From NCBI RefSeq assembly GCF_035917975.1, contig NZ_CP109130.1, positions 8,680,001-8,744,000 of the forward strand: a DNA stretch of 64,000 bases, written 5' to 3'. This DNA comes from Streptosporangium sp. NBC_01756 (GTDB taxonomy: Bacteria > Actinomycetota > Actinomycetes > Streptosporangiales > Streptosporangiaceae). Position numbers and translations under genes: made by a program. The notes beneath the pieces were generated by a model. The model was not told the DNA's origin. It saw only the letters and a list, made by a program, of their open reading frames with translations, and did not search any database. This document shows, one piece after another, positions 25,123-33,131 of this stretch; position 1 is the stretch's first letter, and every line of letters begins with the position of its first letter.

Positions 25123-25483
25123 TACGGCAAACCGCCATTAAAACCCTAATAGGAGACGTGTATGGAGTGCGTATAGTTCAGGGGAGTTTGGTCACATTTA
25201 GGTTACTTTGTAGGGCCGATAACATGCCGGTCACGAGCCGGGGGAAGTCCAGATGATCCATCCCGGTGCACACGGCCCGCTCGCGTTCCGCTACCAGAAG
25301 CGAGGTCGCCCTCGGTGGAAGCCGCGAAGCGACGACCGGTGCGGGAGTCAGGAGTGCGCTGCGGGGCAAGGAGGCGGTGGGGCAACGGTGCGCGACGCCC
25401 CGCCCGGAGGAGGCCGGCCTCCGTCGGGCGGGTGACCGAAAAGCTAGGCTGGCATGTCCGACCCGAAACGGAGGGCCCGGGTG
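25123..25483. other. Non-coding gap with A/T-rich promoter-like part
   Basis: The first 100 nt are A/T-rich for this genome and would hold the promoter of the L,D-transpeptidase gene (minus strand). A direct repeat GGTCAC/GGTTAC is seen near 25190-25205. From 25260 to 25480 I see no gene. Confidence 0.35.
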
Positions 25484-25648
25484 ATGACCACAGCGCGACC
25501 CGCCCGCGACGCCGGGCGCGGCGGTTCCGACGGCTTCGGAGGATTGCGCCTTTTCCATGGGGAGCTGCGAGACTTCCCCCGTGCCTGCCACCTGCTGGCC
25601 CAGGGGACCGAGGCGGCGCGCGATGCCGGTGCCGATTTGGAGATCTGA
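25484..25648 (+). CDS. Small hypothetical protein upstream of the STAS gene
   Basis: A 54-codon frame starts at ATG 25484 behind AACGGAGGG at 8-nt spacing. It ends with LRLFHGELRDFPRACHLLAQGTEAARDAGADLEI, 6 nt before the STAS-protein ATG. The ribosome site of the STAS gene (GGAG) lies inside its last codons, so the two would be translationally coupled. No family is recognised. It may be a small partner of the anti-anti-sigma protein or a remnant. Confidence 0.45.
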   Translation: MTTARPARDAGRGGSDGFGGLRLFHGELRDFPRACHLLAQGTEAARDAGADLEI

Positions 25649-25654
25649 CGATAG

Positions 25655-25981
25655 ATGCTCGACAAGACCCCGTTCCGAGCCGAGGTGCGAAGCACCGTTG
25701 CCGGCACCACCTTGCTGGTGCTCACCGGTGACCTGGACTATGACACGGCCGCTGAGCTGTTCACCCTGGCCGGGGAGCTGTTCTCGGCGGATCTGCGCCA
25801 CCTGGAGCTGGACCTGGCCGGTCTGGAATTCGTCGACTCCTCCGGGGTGGCGGCTTTGATCAACGTCTACAACGCCGCCCATGGGAACGGGTCCACCATG
25901 CGGATCGTCGCCCTGACGTCCTACCTGCGCCACCTGTTCAAGGTGACCGCTCTGGACCAGGTCTTCGACCTGCCCGACTGA
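25655..25981 (+). CDS. STAS-domain anti-anti-sigma factor
   Basis: The 108-residue protein is a single STAS domain: TTLLVLTGDLDYDTAAEL, then LELDLAGLEFVDSSGVAALINVYNAAH with the phosphorylatable Ser in DSSG (about residue 62), and LRHLFKVTALDQVFDL at the end. Proteins of this type release sigma factors from anti-sigma kinases in the SigB/SigF-like partner switch. No anti-sigma or sigma gene is adjacent, so its partner is elsewhere. A coupled 54-codon frame precedes it. Confidence 0.9.
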   Translation: MLDKTPFRAEVRSTVAGTTLLVLTGDLDYDTAAELFTLAGELFSADLRHLELDLAGLEFVDSSGVAALINVYNAAHGNGSTMRIVALTSYLRHLFKVTALDQVFDLPD

Positions 25982-26119
25982 CCGCGATCCACCGGCGGCC
26001 TCACGGACCTACCGGGGGGCAGACCACGTACGGGAGAAAGGGACAGTCGTCCACGCCCACCTTGGCGCCTACACCTTCGCTATGCCCGACCTCGCGCCCG
26101 GCGCCATCCGCGACCCGAA

Positions 26120-28171
26120 TCACGTGTCTTCAACCGGCCACAGCCAGCAGCCTTCGGCATCCACGAACCAACCTCCTGAGACCAGGAAGGTTGCATCGGG
26201 ATGGAAGGCTAGTGCAGCAGCCCTGCGGTCGGTCACGGTCGCATCTGCCCGACCGGTCGCCGCGTCCCATAGCCGGATACCATCCTTGTCGGCCACTGCC
26301 AGGGTGGCACCATCCGGGCTGAAGGCGAGGGCATCGACCTCCGCGTCGCTGATGGTGTGCAGCCCGGTTCCGTGACCAGATGTCAGGGAGCAGCCGTGGG
26401 CGCCGCCGAGCGCGTACTGCTTCCCGTTCGGGCTTATGGCCACCGCCGAGCCGTACCCGTCGGGGCCGATTGGCTTCAGGTCACCGCTGTCGAGGTTCCA
26501 GCGCCAGAATCCGTCCGTCCCGTCGGCTTCAGTGAGGTCCTCCCCTGCCAGCAGGACCGAGTCGCCGCCGTCGACGAACGCCGCCGAGTTCACCTGGGAA
26601 CTGGCCTTCGTGGCGAACGGCAGCTTGTGTTTCTGCTCCTTGGCTGCGACATCCCACACGACACAGATCTCAGGGGCTTCCAGGTTGCCGACCGGGATGT
26701 TTCCCGCGACGACCAGTTGGGTGCCGTCCGCGCTGAACGCCATCGTTTGGGCGCCCCCGACCGGCGAGGAGAGCGAGTGTTTCACCTTCCCGGTGGAGGG
26801 GTTGCGGAAGCTCAGCGGCACCTTCATCCCAGCTGTCACCAGTGCGGAGCCATCCGGGGTGAAGGCCATGGCGCTGTTGGGGGAATTCTCGGAGGAGAAG
26901 TCGGCGATCACCTCGTGCGAGTCGATGGCCCACAGCCAGCCGTCGCCGTGGATGTTGCCTCCCGCGATGGTGCGCCCGTCGGGGCTGAACGCCACCGTGT
27001 ACGAATCCTTGTCGGTCAGCCGGTTGCGGTGGGACCAGAAGTTCCAGCCGATCGGGACGGCCGCAGCGCCCAGCGCAGCCAGACCGCCGAGCAGGAACAG
27101 GCGCCGGGGCAGGCGGCGCCTGCTGGTGAGCATGTCGGAGCCGCTGGGTGCCCGGTGACCCGGCTCATACGGGTGCTGCTCCGTGTCGCCGGGTGTGTCC
27201 AGGGCTCGACCGTGGTCGGGATCGTCTCGTGTCCTGCCCTTGTGGGTGCCGGGATCAGAAGAGGGGAAAGGTGCTGGGGCCGGTGGGGTCTGCACGTGGC
27301 GTTCGGCGATCATCGTCGCGAACGGCGGCGGGAGCCATTGGGTGGTTGTCTGGGTGGGGTCGGTGAGTTCCTTGAGGATGTCGGCCACGCTGGGGCGCTC
27401 ACCGGGATCCTTGGCCAGGCAGCGCTTCACCAGGTCCGTCAGGTGGGCGGTCAGGCCGGTCAGGTCGGGTTCGTCGTGGGCTATGCGGTAGACGATCGCC
27501 TCGGCCTGTCCTGTGCCGAACGGGCTGCGACCGGTGGCGGTGAACGCCAGGACGAGTCCGAGGGAGAACACGTCGCTGGGTGGGCCGATCTCGCGGCCTC
27601 GTGCCTGTTCCGGGGACATGAACGACGGGGTGCCGACCACCGCGCGGGAGAGGGTGTGGGAGGTGGCGTCCACTGCGCGGGTGATGCCGAAGTCGATGAC
27701 ACGGGGGCCGTCGGCGGCAAGGATCACGTTGGAGGGCTTGAGGTCGCGGTGCACCAGGTCGCAGGCGTGGATCGCGCCGAGCCCCTCGGCCAGTCCCGCT
27801 CCCAACACGGTGATCGCCTCCGCGGGCATCGGGCCGTGCGCTTCGACGGCCTGGTGCAGGGACGGGCCGGGAATGTAGGCGGTGACCAGCCACGGCGGGT
27901 CGGCATCGGGGTCAGCGTCGACCAGTTGGGCGGTGTAGAACCCTCCGACCCGGCGGGCGGCCTCGGCCTCTAGGGCGAACCGGCGCCGGAACCCGGGATC
28001 GTCGGCCAGGTCGGGCCGCACCAGCTTGACCGCGACCGGGCGGCCGCCGGGAGAGCGCCCTAGGAACACCTGTCCCATCCCGCCGCCGCCCAGCCGCCCC
28101 TCCAGCCGATAGGCCCCCGCCTGGCGCGGATCACCCGGCCGCAAGGGCTCCGGCCAGAGCGGGACGTTCAT
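26120..28171 (-). CDS. Membrane-anchored Ser/Thr protein kinase with WD40-like sensor
   Basis: The 683-residue protein begins with a complete Hanks-type kinase domain (about residues 20-275: LGGGGMGQVF glycine loop, VAVKLV lysine, LVHRDLKPSN catalytic loop, DFGITRA, GTPSFMSPEQARG). After a Pro-rich, disordered linker comes one membrane helix (about 353-372, RRLFLLGGLAALGAAAVPIG), then an extracytoplasmic region of WD40/YVTN-type repeats marked by AFSPDGRT, AFTPDGSA, AFSADGTQ, AISPNGK and AFSPDGAT. The propeller probably senses an external ligand. The ATG overlaps the stop of the small HTH gene upstream (ATGA). Confidence 0.92.
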   Translation of the reverse strand: MNVPLWPEPLRPGDPRQAGAYRLEGRLGGGGMGQVFLGRSPGGRPVAVKLVRPDLADDPGFRRRFALEAEAARRVGGFYTAQLVDADPDADPPWLVTAYIPGPSLHQAVEAHGPMPAEAITVLGAGLAEGLGAIHACDLVHRDLKPSNVILAADGPRVIDFGITRAVDATSHTLSRAVVGTPSFMSPEQARGREIGPPSDVFSLGLVLAFTATGRSPFGTGQAEAIVYRIAHDEPDLTGLTAHLTDLVKRCLAKDPGERPSVADILKELTDPTQTTTQWLPPPFATMIAERHVQTPPAPAPFPSSDPGTHKGRTRDDPDHGRALDTPGDTEQHPYEPGHRAPSGSDMLTSRRRLPRRLFLLGGLAALGAAAVPIGWNFWSHRNRLTDKDSYTVAFSPDGRTIAGGNIHGDGWLWAIDSHEVIADFSSENSPNSAMAFTPDGSALVTAGMKVPLSFRNPSTGKVKHSLSSPVGGAQTMAFSADGTQLVVAGNIPVGNLEAPEICVVWDVAAKEQKHKLPFATKASSQVNSAAFVDGGDSVLLAGEDLTEADGTDGFWRWNLDSGDLKPIGPDGYGSAVAISPNGKQYALGGAHGCSLTSGHGTGLHTISDAEVDALAFSPDGATLAVADKDGIRLWDAATGRADATVTDRRAAALAFHPDATFLVSGGWFVDAEGCWLWPVEDT

Positions 28172-28338
28172 CGCACCTCCATGTTCATGTCCTGGGAGCG
28201 TCCCAGCGCGCGGTACACCGTCGCCCGGTACACGGAGAAGAGTGCGGCGAGGTCGGCGATGGTGTGCTCACCGCCGCGGTGTTCCTTGACGAGGCGGCCC
28301 TGCTGTCGAGCCGTCAGCTTCGGCTGCTTGCGATCCAT
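28168..28338 (-). CDS. Small resolvase-type HTH protein coupled to the kinase
   Basis: The 56-residue protein is essentially the C-terminal HTH of a serine recombinase: KQPKLTARQQGRLVKEHRGG, then HTIADLAALFSVYRATVYRALGR. The catalytic domain is absent, and no family sequence lies upstream of the ATG at 28338. Its TGA overlaps the kinase ATG in ATGA, so translation of the kinase may depend on it. It is most simply a decayed recombinase captured as the kinase leader gene, but an intact DNA-binding domain could also act as a regulator or kinase substrate. Confidence 0.55.
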   Translation of the reverse strand: MDRKQPKLTARQQGRLVKEHRGGEHTIADLAALFSVYRATVYRALGRSQDMNMEVR

Positions 28339-28367
28339 CGGCGCACGCCCCTATCAGAAGAACACAC

Positions 28368-28680
28368 GTGTCTGTCCATCCGAGATCTTTTCAGGAAACG
28401 GCCCTCAAGAACGTGCTGGATCGGATCGAAAGCTTCCACCGGCTGACCGGCCGCCGCCACCGCGGCGGTGAGGAGACACCCGCCGTGCACCGGCATGCCC
28501 GGCCGCTGCGGGATCGGGCGATTGTGCACCTCATCCTCGGGACCGGGCTGCGCCGCGCCGCGGTCGTCGGCCTCGATCTGGACCAGCTCCACCCCGCCGA
28601 CTCCGCCGACCTACGGCAAGCCAAAAAGCCAAGCTGACCAGCGTACGCGGCAAAGGCGTTGACCGCATCCGCGATCGCGG
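28368..28680 (+). pseudogene. Tyrosine recombinase fragment with frameshift
   Basis: The frame contains RDRAIVHLILGTGLRRAAVVGLDLDQL, which is the catalytic-Arg region of a transposon-type tyrosine recombinase. After QAKK the homology (AKLTSVRGKG) continues in another frame, and the His-x-x-Arg/Tyr half is missing. Directly next to it on the other strand (28640-28800) is a further unidentified fragment reading AAKHIAGVTTRELSMARN. The stretch is mobile-element debris. Confidence 0.6.
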
Positions 28681-28832
28681 CGTTCAGCTTCTTCAGGGTG
28701 ACATGCCGGTTGCGGGCCATGGACAGCTCGCGGGTGGTGACACCGGCGATGTGCTTGGCCGCCTCCTGCGGGCCGATTCTGACTAGCAGTTCAGCAGCCG
28801 ACTGTCCCTTTCTCCCGTACGTGGTCTGCCCC

Positions 28833-29291
28833 CTACCGGGGCCAGGGCCGCCCGCTGAGATGCTCGATGTCGGTATTGAACTGCTGGAGGTCGGCGACGA
28901 AGTTCGCCAGGCGCTCGGGCGGCCAGTCGGCGACCACTTTGGCCAGTCCGGTGACGACTTTGCCGCGTTCGACGGCCAGGCACTCCTGGCCTTTGCGCGT
29001 GATGCGGAATTTGCGTGCCACTCCGCCGTCCGGGTCGAGGGTCCGCTCGACCAGCCCGTCTTTCAGCAGGGCGGCGGTCTGCCGGTTGATGGTGGAGGCG
29101 GCCAGCCCGAAGGCGTCGACAAAGTCCGGGATCGACATGGGGCCCTGTATTTCGAGTCGGCTGAGCAGCACGTAGGCGCTGCGCTCCAAGCCTTCACCGC
29201 CGGGTACGCGCTGCGGCGAGGTCAGGTCGCGATGGCGCACAAGGATCAGCAGCTCACGCTCGATGTTCACCGCTGCCTGTTCCGCGTCCAT
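28833..29291 (-). CDS. MarR-family regulator
   Basis: The 152-residue protein has the MarR winged HTH (about residues 45-105: RSAYVLLSRLEIQGPMSIPDFVDAFGLAASTINRQTAALLKDGLVERTL) flanked by dimerisation helices. The ATG at 29291 is preferred because GGAGGTGGT stands upstream. It is divergent from the cytochrome P450 gene; the shared region holds GAGCAT/GTGCAT palindromes that are likely its operators. It probably represses itself and the P450 until a substrate-like ligand binds. Confidence 0.9.
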   Translation of the reverse strand: MDAEQAAVNIERELLILVRHRDLTSPQRVPGGEGLERSAYVLLSRLEIQGPMSIPDFVDAFGLAASTINRQTAALLKDGLVERTLDPDGGVARKFRITRKGQECLAVERGKVVTGLAKVVADWPPERLANFVADLQQFNTDIEHLSGRPWPR

Positions 29292-29339
29292 GGGGACCAC
29301 CTCCGTTCATGTATCCGTACACCTGAACGATACGTTAAT

Positions 29340-29388
29340 GAGCATGATGCTCAATGCATGCATCATGCTCTCTTGGTGCATAATGCAC
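29340..29388. promoter_or_regulatory. Palindromic operators between MarR and P450 genes
   Basis: GAGCATGATGCTC (29340-29352) and GTGCATAATGCAC (29376-29388) are 6+1+6 palindromes. GAGCATGATGC/GCATCATGCTC also pair as longer arms over 29340-29370. A promoter-like TTGGTG-N18-TAGTGT (29373-29402) overlaps the second palindrome, so a bound repressor would block it. Confidence 0.65.
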
Positions 29389-29409
29389 TTTCTGTGTAGT
29401 GTGCATTTC

Positions 29410-29586
29410 ATGGAAGTTTCTGCGCCGGCGGCGCACGCCGGGGCGATCGCGGCCCCGCCGGCAGGAGCCGGCGTCGCTTCGTCGCCCTCCACCGCAGAAA
29501 GGAGCGCAGAAAAGAGCGCAGCACGACCGCACCGGTCGCCGCGTCCTTCACCGACAACGATCCGCCTCGAGGGAGACATTCGATGA
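29410..29586 (+). CDS. Possible leader peptide of the P450 gene
   Basis: A 58-codon Ala/Pro/Ser-rich frame starts at ATG 29410, just after the presumed transcription start, and ends at TGA overlapping the P450 ATG (ATGA). No ribosome site and no family resemblance; a leaderless start is possible. It may be translated only to couple P450 synthesis, or may be chance. Confidence 0.25.
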   Translation: MEVSAPAAHAGAIAAPPAGAGVASSPSTAERSAEKSAARPHRSPRPSPTTIRLEGDIR

Positions 29587-30800
29587 GTCAGAACGACCAG
29601 GTCCTGCCGTACCCGCTGCCGTATGAGACGGCGCTGGAGGCGCCCGCGGAGTGGGAGCGGCTGCGCGGCCAATGCCCGGTGGCCACGATCGAACTGCCCA
29701 GCGGGGACCATGCGAAGCTGCTGACCCGCCATCACGACGTCAAGGCGTTGCTGTCGGATCCCCGCTTCGCCCGCCCCACCGCCGCGGACAACGCGGCCCG
29801 GGTGGCGCCCACCGGATCGGGCGGAGCCATCGCCAACGGCTCCTCGTCGATGACGCTGCCCGACAAGGGAGAGCCGCACCAGCGCTGGCGGCGCATGGTG
29901 GGCAAGTGGTTCACCGCCAAGCGCATGACGGCGCTGCGTCCCTCCATGGTCGAGATCGCCGAGCGGCTCATCGACGACATGCTGCGGCGTGGCGCACCGG
30001 GCGACCTCAAGGCCATGGTCGGCTTCCCGCTGCCGGTGTACGTGATCTGCGACATGCTCGGTGTGCCCGCCGAGGACCGGGACCGCTTCTCCTACTGGTC
30101 CAACGCGCTGCTGAGCCTCACCGGCTACTCCGAGGAGGAGACCCGCAAGGCGCATACCGATTTCGTCCAGTACATGTCCGGCCACATCGCCGCCAAGCGT
30201 GCCGCTCCGGCCGATGACCTGCTCAGCATGCTGATCAAGGAAAGCGACGGTGAGGGCCAGGGCATGTCCGACGCCGAGCTCCTGACCACCGGGATGGGAC
30301 TGCTGGTCGCCGGGCACGAGACCACCGCGAACATGATCGGCAAGATGGTCGCCATGCTGCTGGCCGACCGCACCCGGTGGGAGCGGCTGCTGGCCGATCC
30401 GTCGCTGGTGCGCACCGCGGTGGAGGAGGCGCTGCGCTTCGACACCAACATCGGCTTCGGGCTCAGGCGCTACATCACCGAGGATGTCGAGGTCGGCGAC
30501 GAGGTGCTGCCGAGCGGTACCACCGTGCTGTGCAGCATGCCGGCGGCCAACCGCGACGCGGAGGTCTTCGACGGCGCCGAGGAGATGGACCTGGGCCGCA
30601 CCCCCAACCCGCACCTGACCTTCGGTGCCGGCCCGCACTCCTGCCTGGGGCAGGCGCTGGCCCGCACCGAACTGCAGGTCACGCTGGAGACGCTGCTGCG
30701 CAAGCTGCCGGGCCTGGAGCTGGCCGTCCCCGCCGAGGACCTGCAGCGGGTGGAAGGGCTGCTGGTCGGCGGGCTGCGCGAGGTGCCCGTCCGCTGGTGA
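29583..30800 (+). CDS. Cytochrome P450
   Basis: The 405-residue soluble bacterial P450 shows the I-helix oxygen-binding AGHETT, the K-helix ExxR in EEALRF and the heme-binding FGAGPHSCLGQALAR with the thiolate Cys near residue 354. It would monooxygenate an unknown small molecule, using ferredoxin and reductase from elsewhere; neither is adjacent. GAGGGAGA precedes the ATG. Regulation is probably by the divergent MarR protein through the palindromes at 29340-29388. Confidence 0.95.
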   Translation: MSQNDQVLPYPLPYETALEAPAEWERLRGQCPVATIELPSGDHAKLLTRHHDVKALLSDPRFARPTAADNAARVAPTGSGGAIANGSSSMTLPDKGEPHQRWRRMVGKWFTAKRMTALRPSMVEIAERLIDDMLRRGAPGDLKAMVGFPLPVYVICDMLGVPAEDRDRFSYWSNALLSLTGYSEEETRKAHTDFVQYMSGHIAAKRAAPADDLLSMLIKESDGEGQGMSDAELLTTGMGLLVAGHETTANMIGKMVAMLLADRTRWERLLADPSLVRTAVEEALRFDTNIGFGLRRYITEDVEVGDEVLPSGTTVLCSMPAANRDAEVFDGAEEMDLGRTPNPHLTFGAGPHSCLGQALARTELQVTLETLLRKLPGLELAVPAEDLQRVEGLLVGGLREVPVRW

Positions 30801-30821
30801 GCGCTCCAGCGCCCGGTGGCC

Positions 30822-30889
30822 GTGCCCGCCCCACCGCCCCACCGCCCCACCGCCCGGCCGGGGCGGGCCGGGCGGGCCGGGGCGGGCAC
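30822..30889. terminator. GC-rich hairpin between convergent P450 and hydrolase genes
   Basis: GTGCCCGCCCC (30822-30832) pairs with GGGGCGGGCAC (30879-30889). The interior has three CCCCACCG repeats facing GGGC-rich sequence, allowing a long stem. It sits between two convergent genes, so it likely terminates both. Confidence 0.6.
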
Positions 30890-30960
30890 ACCGGGCAGGA
30901 CGAGCTGCGCAAGGACAACGCGGCCATCGAGGGCGAGAAGACCAACCCGGTGCGGCGCTG

Positions 30961-32703
30961 CTACCGCGTCTGGACGGGCAGTTGCAGGTAGGAGGCGTGT
31001 TCACCGCCGGTGTGGATGATGTGCTGTCCGCTGTTGGCCGGGGTGTACTCGACCAGCCCGGGCATCATCGGCCCCAGGAGGTGCCGGCCGCTGATGACGA
31101 GGCGGAGCTGTTGGCCGGGGTGGAAGGCGAGACCGATCGGGAGCAGGTCGATGTCGATGCCGACGATCTCGCCGGGTGAGAGCTTCTCGATCCGGTCGAA
31201 GCTGTGAGCGGGTACGGCATCGGTCGACAGCGTCTCGTCCAGGTGGCGCATGGAGACGCGCAGGCGTCCGTCGGATCCCTTGTACCGCAGGATCGAGGCG
31301 CCGCGTTCGGTGAGGTCCTGGGCCGGCGCGCCCTGGTTGGGCACGGTGAACTGCTGCAGCGGCGTGCCGTGGGCGTCGAGCTTTTGCAGAAGGATGAACA
31401 GGTCCATGTCGTCGGCGCCTCGTGCTTCGACATACAGGTGCGCCTTCGGGTAGCCGACCAGCACGGTCTCCTGGTCGAACCGCGTGACGAACGACACCGC
31501 ATCCGGATTCGATCCGACATCGTAGAGCGCCGTCGCCTCCTGTGCCGGTGCTGCCGTGACCAAGGCGCGGGAGCGGCCGTCGAGGTAGTACTTCGCCGAG
31601 GTGACGTCGGTGGGAGGGAACTCCTGCGTGGCGATGTCGACCCGGTCACCGCCGTGGAGGTCCAGGACGGAGTAGCGGACGCGGGGCGTCTGCTCCCACC
31701 CGTTGTCCTCGCCTTTGAGGTAGTGGTCGAAGAATCGGCGCAGATCCTCCCGGTTGGCCTCGGCGTAGTAGTCGGGCCACTCCTGGCTGTTGTGGATGCG
31801 CAGCCACTTGTCCGGTGAGGCCATCCGTCGCCAGGCGCGGAACGTTCCTGCGGTGTGCAGGGTGTTGGAGTAGCTGGCCACGACGTAGGCCGGCACGGTG
31901 ATCCGGTCGAAGCGCGGGATCTTGTTCTCCCACAACTCGTTCATGAGCGGGTAGCGCTCCGCCTCCGCGATGATGTCCTCTTTGCGGTTGTTGCCCCAGA
32001 AGCTGTAGTCCCGCAGTTGCCTGGCGAACCCGGTGTCGGGCATGCCGCCCCGCATCACCAGGTCGCGGTAGACGTCGCTCACACCCTCCCACGGGTTGAT
32101 CGCCGCCAGATGCGGCGGTTGTTCGGCTGCGGTGAACCACTGCGAGACCGCGAGATAGGAGGTCCCGCTCATCGCGACTTTGCCGGTGCACCACTCCTGG
32201 ACGGCCAGCCACTCGATCAGATCGTGGCAGTCGCGGCCCTCCTGGCGATCCCACAGGAGGCTGTCGCCTCCGGAGTCGGCCACGCCTCGGACATCCGGGT
32301 TGCAGATCGCATATCCCTGCGCGCACCAGTAGGCCGGGTCCGGCCCCTCGAACTTCTCCAGGCCCGAGACGATCTCGTTGTCCAGCCCGACCAGCCCGAA
32401 CACGCCCATCACGCTGGCGGAGGTCCCCTGGCCCTTGCCGTACGGGCTCCAGGCCACGATGACCGGCACCTTGTCCGCCCCGGCGGGACGAAGCACGTCG
32501 ACATGGATCGTCACACCGTCGCGCAGGGTGACCGCCATGTCTTTTTCCAGCACGATGTCGACCGGGATGGGGCGGAACGCGGGCGCGATCTGGAAACCCG
32601 CCGGCAGGGTTCGGGTACCTGGATCGAACCCGCTCAACACGCCATACCGGTCACCCGGCTCCAGTGGGTGGGACGGCATGTACACCTTCTGGTCCTCGCT
32701 CAT
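30961..32703 (-). CDS. CocE/NonD-family hydrolase (X-Pro dipeptidyl-peptidase type)
   Basis: The 580-residue protein has the S15 peptidase/CocE layout: VTLRDGVTIHVDVLRPAG, then NPDVRGVADSGGD, the nucleophile elbow MSGTSYLAVSQW (Ser near residue 180), an alpha/beta-hydrolase core with a helical cap, and a C-terminal jelly-roll (LRVSMRHLDETLS, HPGQQLRLVISGRHLL). It hydrolyses an ester, amide or N-terminal X-Pro bond; the substrate is unknown and no signal peptide is seen. GAGGAGC precedes the ATG at 32703. It is divergent from a TetR gene, with matching operators in the shared region. Confidence 0.93.
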   Translation of the reverse strand: MSEDQKVYMPSHPLEPGDRYGVLSGFDPGTRTLPAGFQIAPAFRPIPVDIVLEKDMAVTLRDGVTIHVDVLRPAGADKVPVIVAWSPYGKGQGTSASVMGVFGLVGLDNEIVSGLEKFEGPDPAYWCAQGYAICNPDVRGVADSGGDSLLWDRQEGRDCHDLIEWLAVQEWCTGKVAMSGTSYLAVSQWFTAAEQPPHLAAINPWEGVSDVYRDLVMRGGMPDTGFARQLRDYSFWGNNRKEDIIAEAERYPLMNELWENKIPRFDRITVPAYVVASYSNTLHTAGTFRAWRRMASPDKWLRIHNSQEWPDYYAEANREDLRRFFDHYLKGEDNGWEQTPRVRYSVLDLHGGDRVDIATQEFPPTDVTSAKYYLDGRSRALVTAAPAQEATALYDVGSNPDAVSFVTRFDQETVLVGYPKAHLYVEARGADDMDLFILLQKLDAHGTPLQQFTVPNQGAPAQDLTERGASILRYKGSDGRLRVSMRHLDETLSTDAVPAHSFDRIEKLSPGEIVGIDIDLLPIGLAFHPGQQLRLVISGRHLLGPMMPGLVEYTPANSGQHIIHTGGEHASYLQLPVQTR

Positions 32704-32887
32704 GGGGAGCTCCTCTGTCTTTCGTCCCGTAACCGGCTCCGTATCGGGCCGTTTCTTCCGGAGGCCGAGACGTCCGCGTTGCGGTGTTCGGTGCGCACGC
32801 GCGGCCGTCATGCGGGGGTCGCGTGCGCTTTCGGGCCGTCCGGGCAGGTCAAGACGTCACCGGCGTCCACAGCGTATGTCCGCCAGG

Positions 32888-32917
32888 CACTGATATCAAC
32901 ACGCGTTGATATCAGTG
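32888..32917. promoter_or_regulatory. TetR operator, site 1
   Basis: Perfect inverted repeat CACTGATATCAAC-ACGC-GTTGATATCAGTG (13-bp arms) between the divergent hydrolase and TetR genes. It is the strongest of three related sites sharing TCAAC-N4-GTTGA. Confidence 0.8.
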
Positions 32918-33023
32918 GAGGGTGTGATGCGTCACGATCGCCGTACGGCTGCGCCGAGCCGGCCTGGTCCGGCGGTCCGGAGACCGGCTCCACGGGAACG
33001 GGCGCGCCCGACGGGCCGGTGAA

Positions 33024-33041
33024 GTCAACGGGCGTTGATAT
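33024..33041. promoter_or_regulatory. TetR operator, site 2
   Basis: GTCAAC-GGGC-GTTGATAT keeps the core TCAAC-N4-GTTGA and the 4-bp centre of site 1 but has shorter arms. It is about 90 nt before the TetR start. Confidence 0.65.
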
Positions 33042-33110
33042 GCTCCACGCCAGGGCCGTCCATGCGGCGATGGGCCCCTCTGAGGTGCGTCAACGGCACA
33101 AACCTGCTCG

Positions 33111-33130
33111 ATATCACCGGGGGTTGACAC
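33111..33130. promoter_or_regulatory. TetR operator, site 3, at the TetR start codon
   Basis: ATATCACC-GGGG-GTTGACAC, one mismatch in the core, ends just before the ATG at 33132. Binding here would block transcription or early elongation of the regulator's own gene. Confidence 0.6.
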
Positions 33131-33131
33131 C

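Noticed and set aside
29583-30800. P450 as part of a natural-product gene cluster
   Set aside because: No PKS, NRPS, terpene synthase or RiPP genes in the window; the PhyH, P450, PhzF and flavoprotein genes are far apart, each with its own regulator.
29307-31004. 565-codon minus-strand open frame opposite the P450
   Set aside because: Low-complexity shadow; the plus strand has an unambiguous P450 with all motifs.
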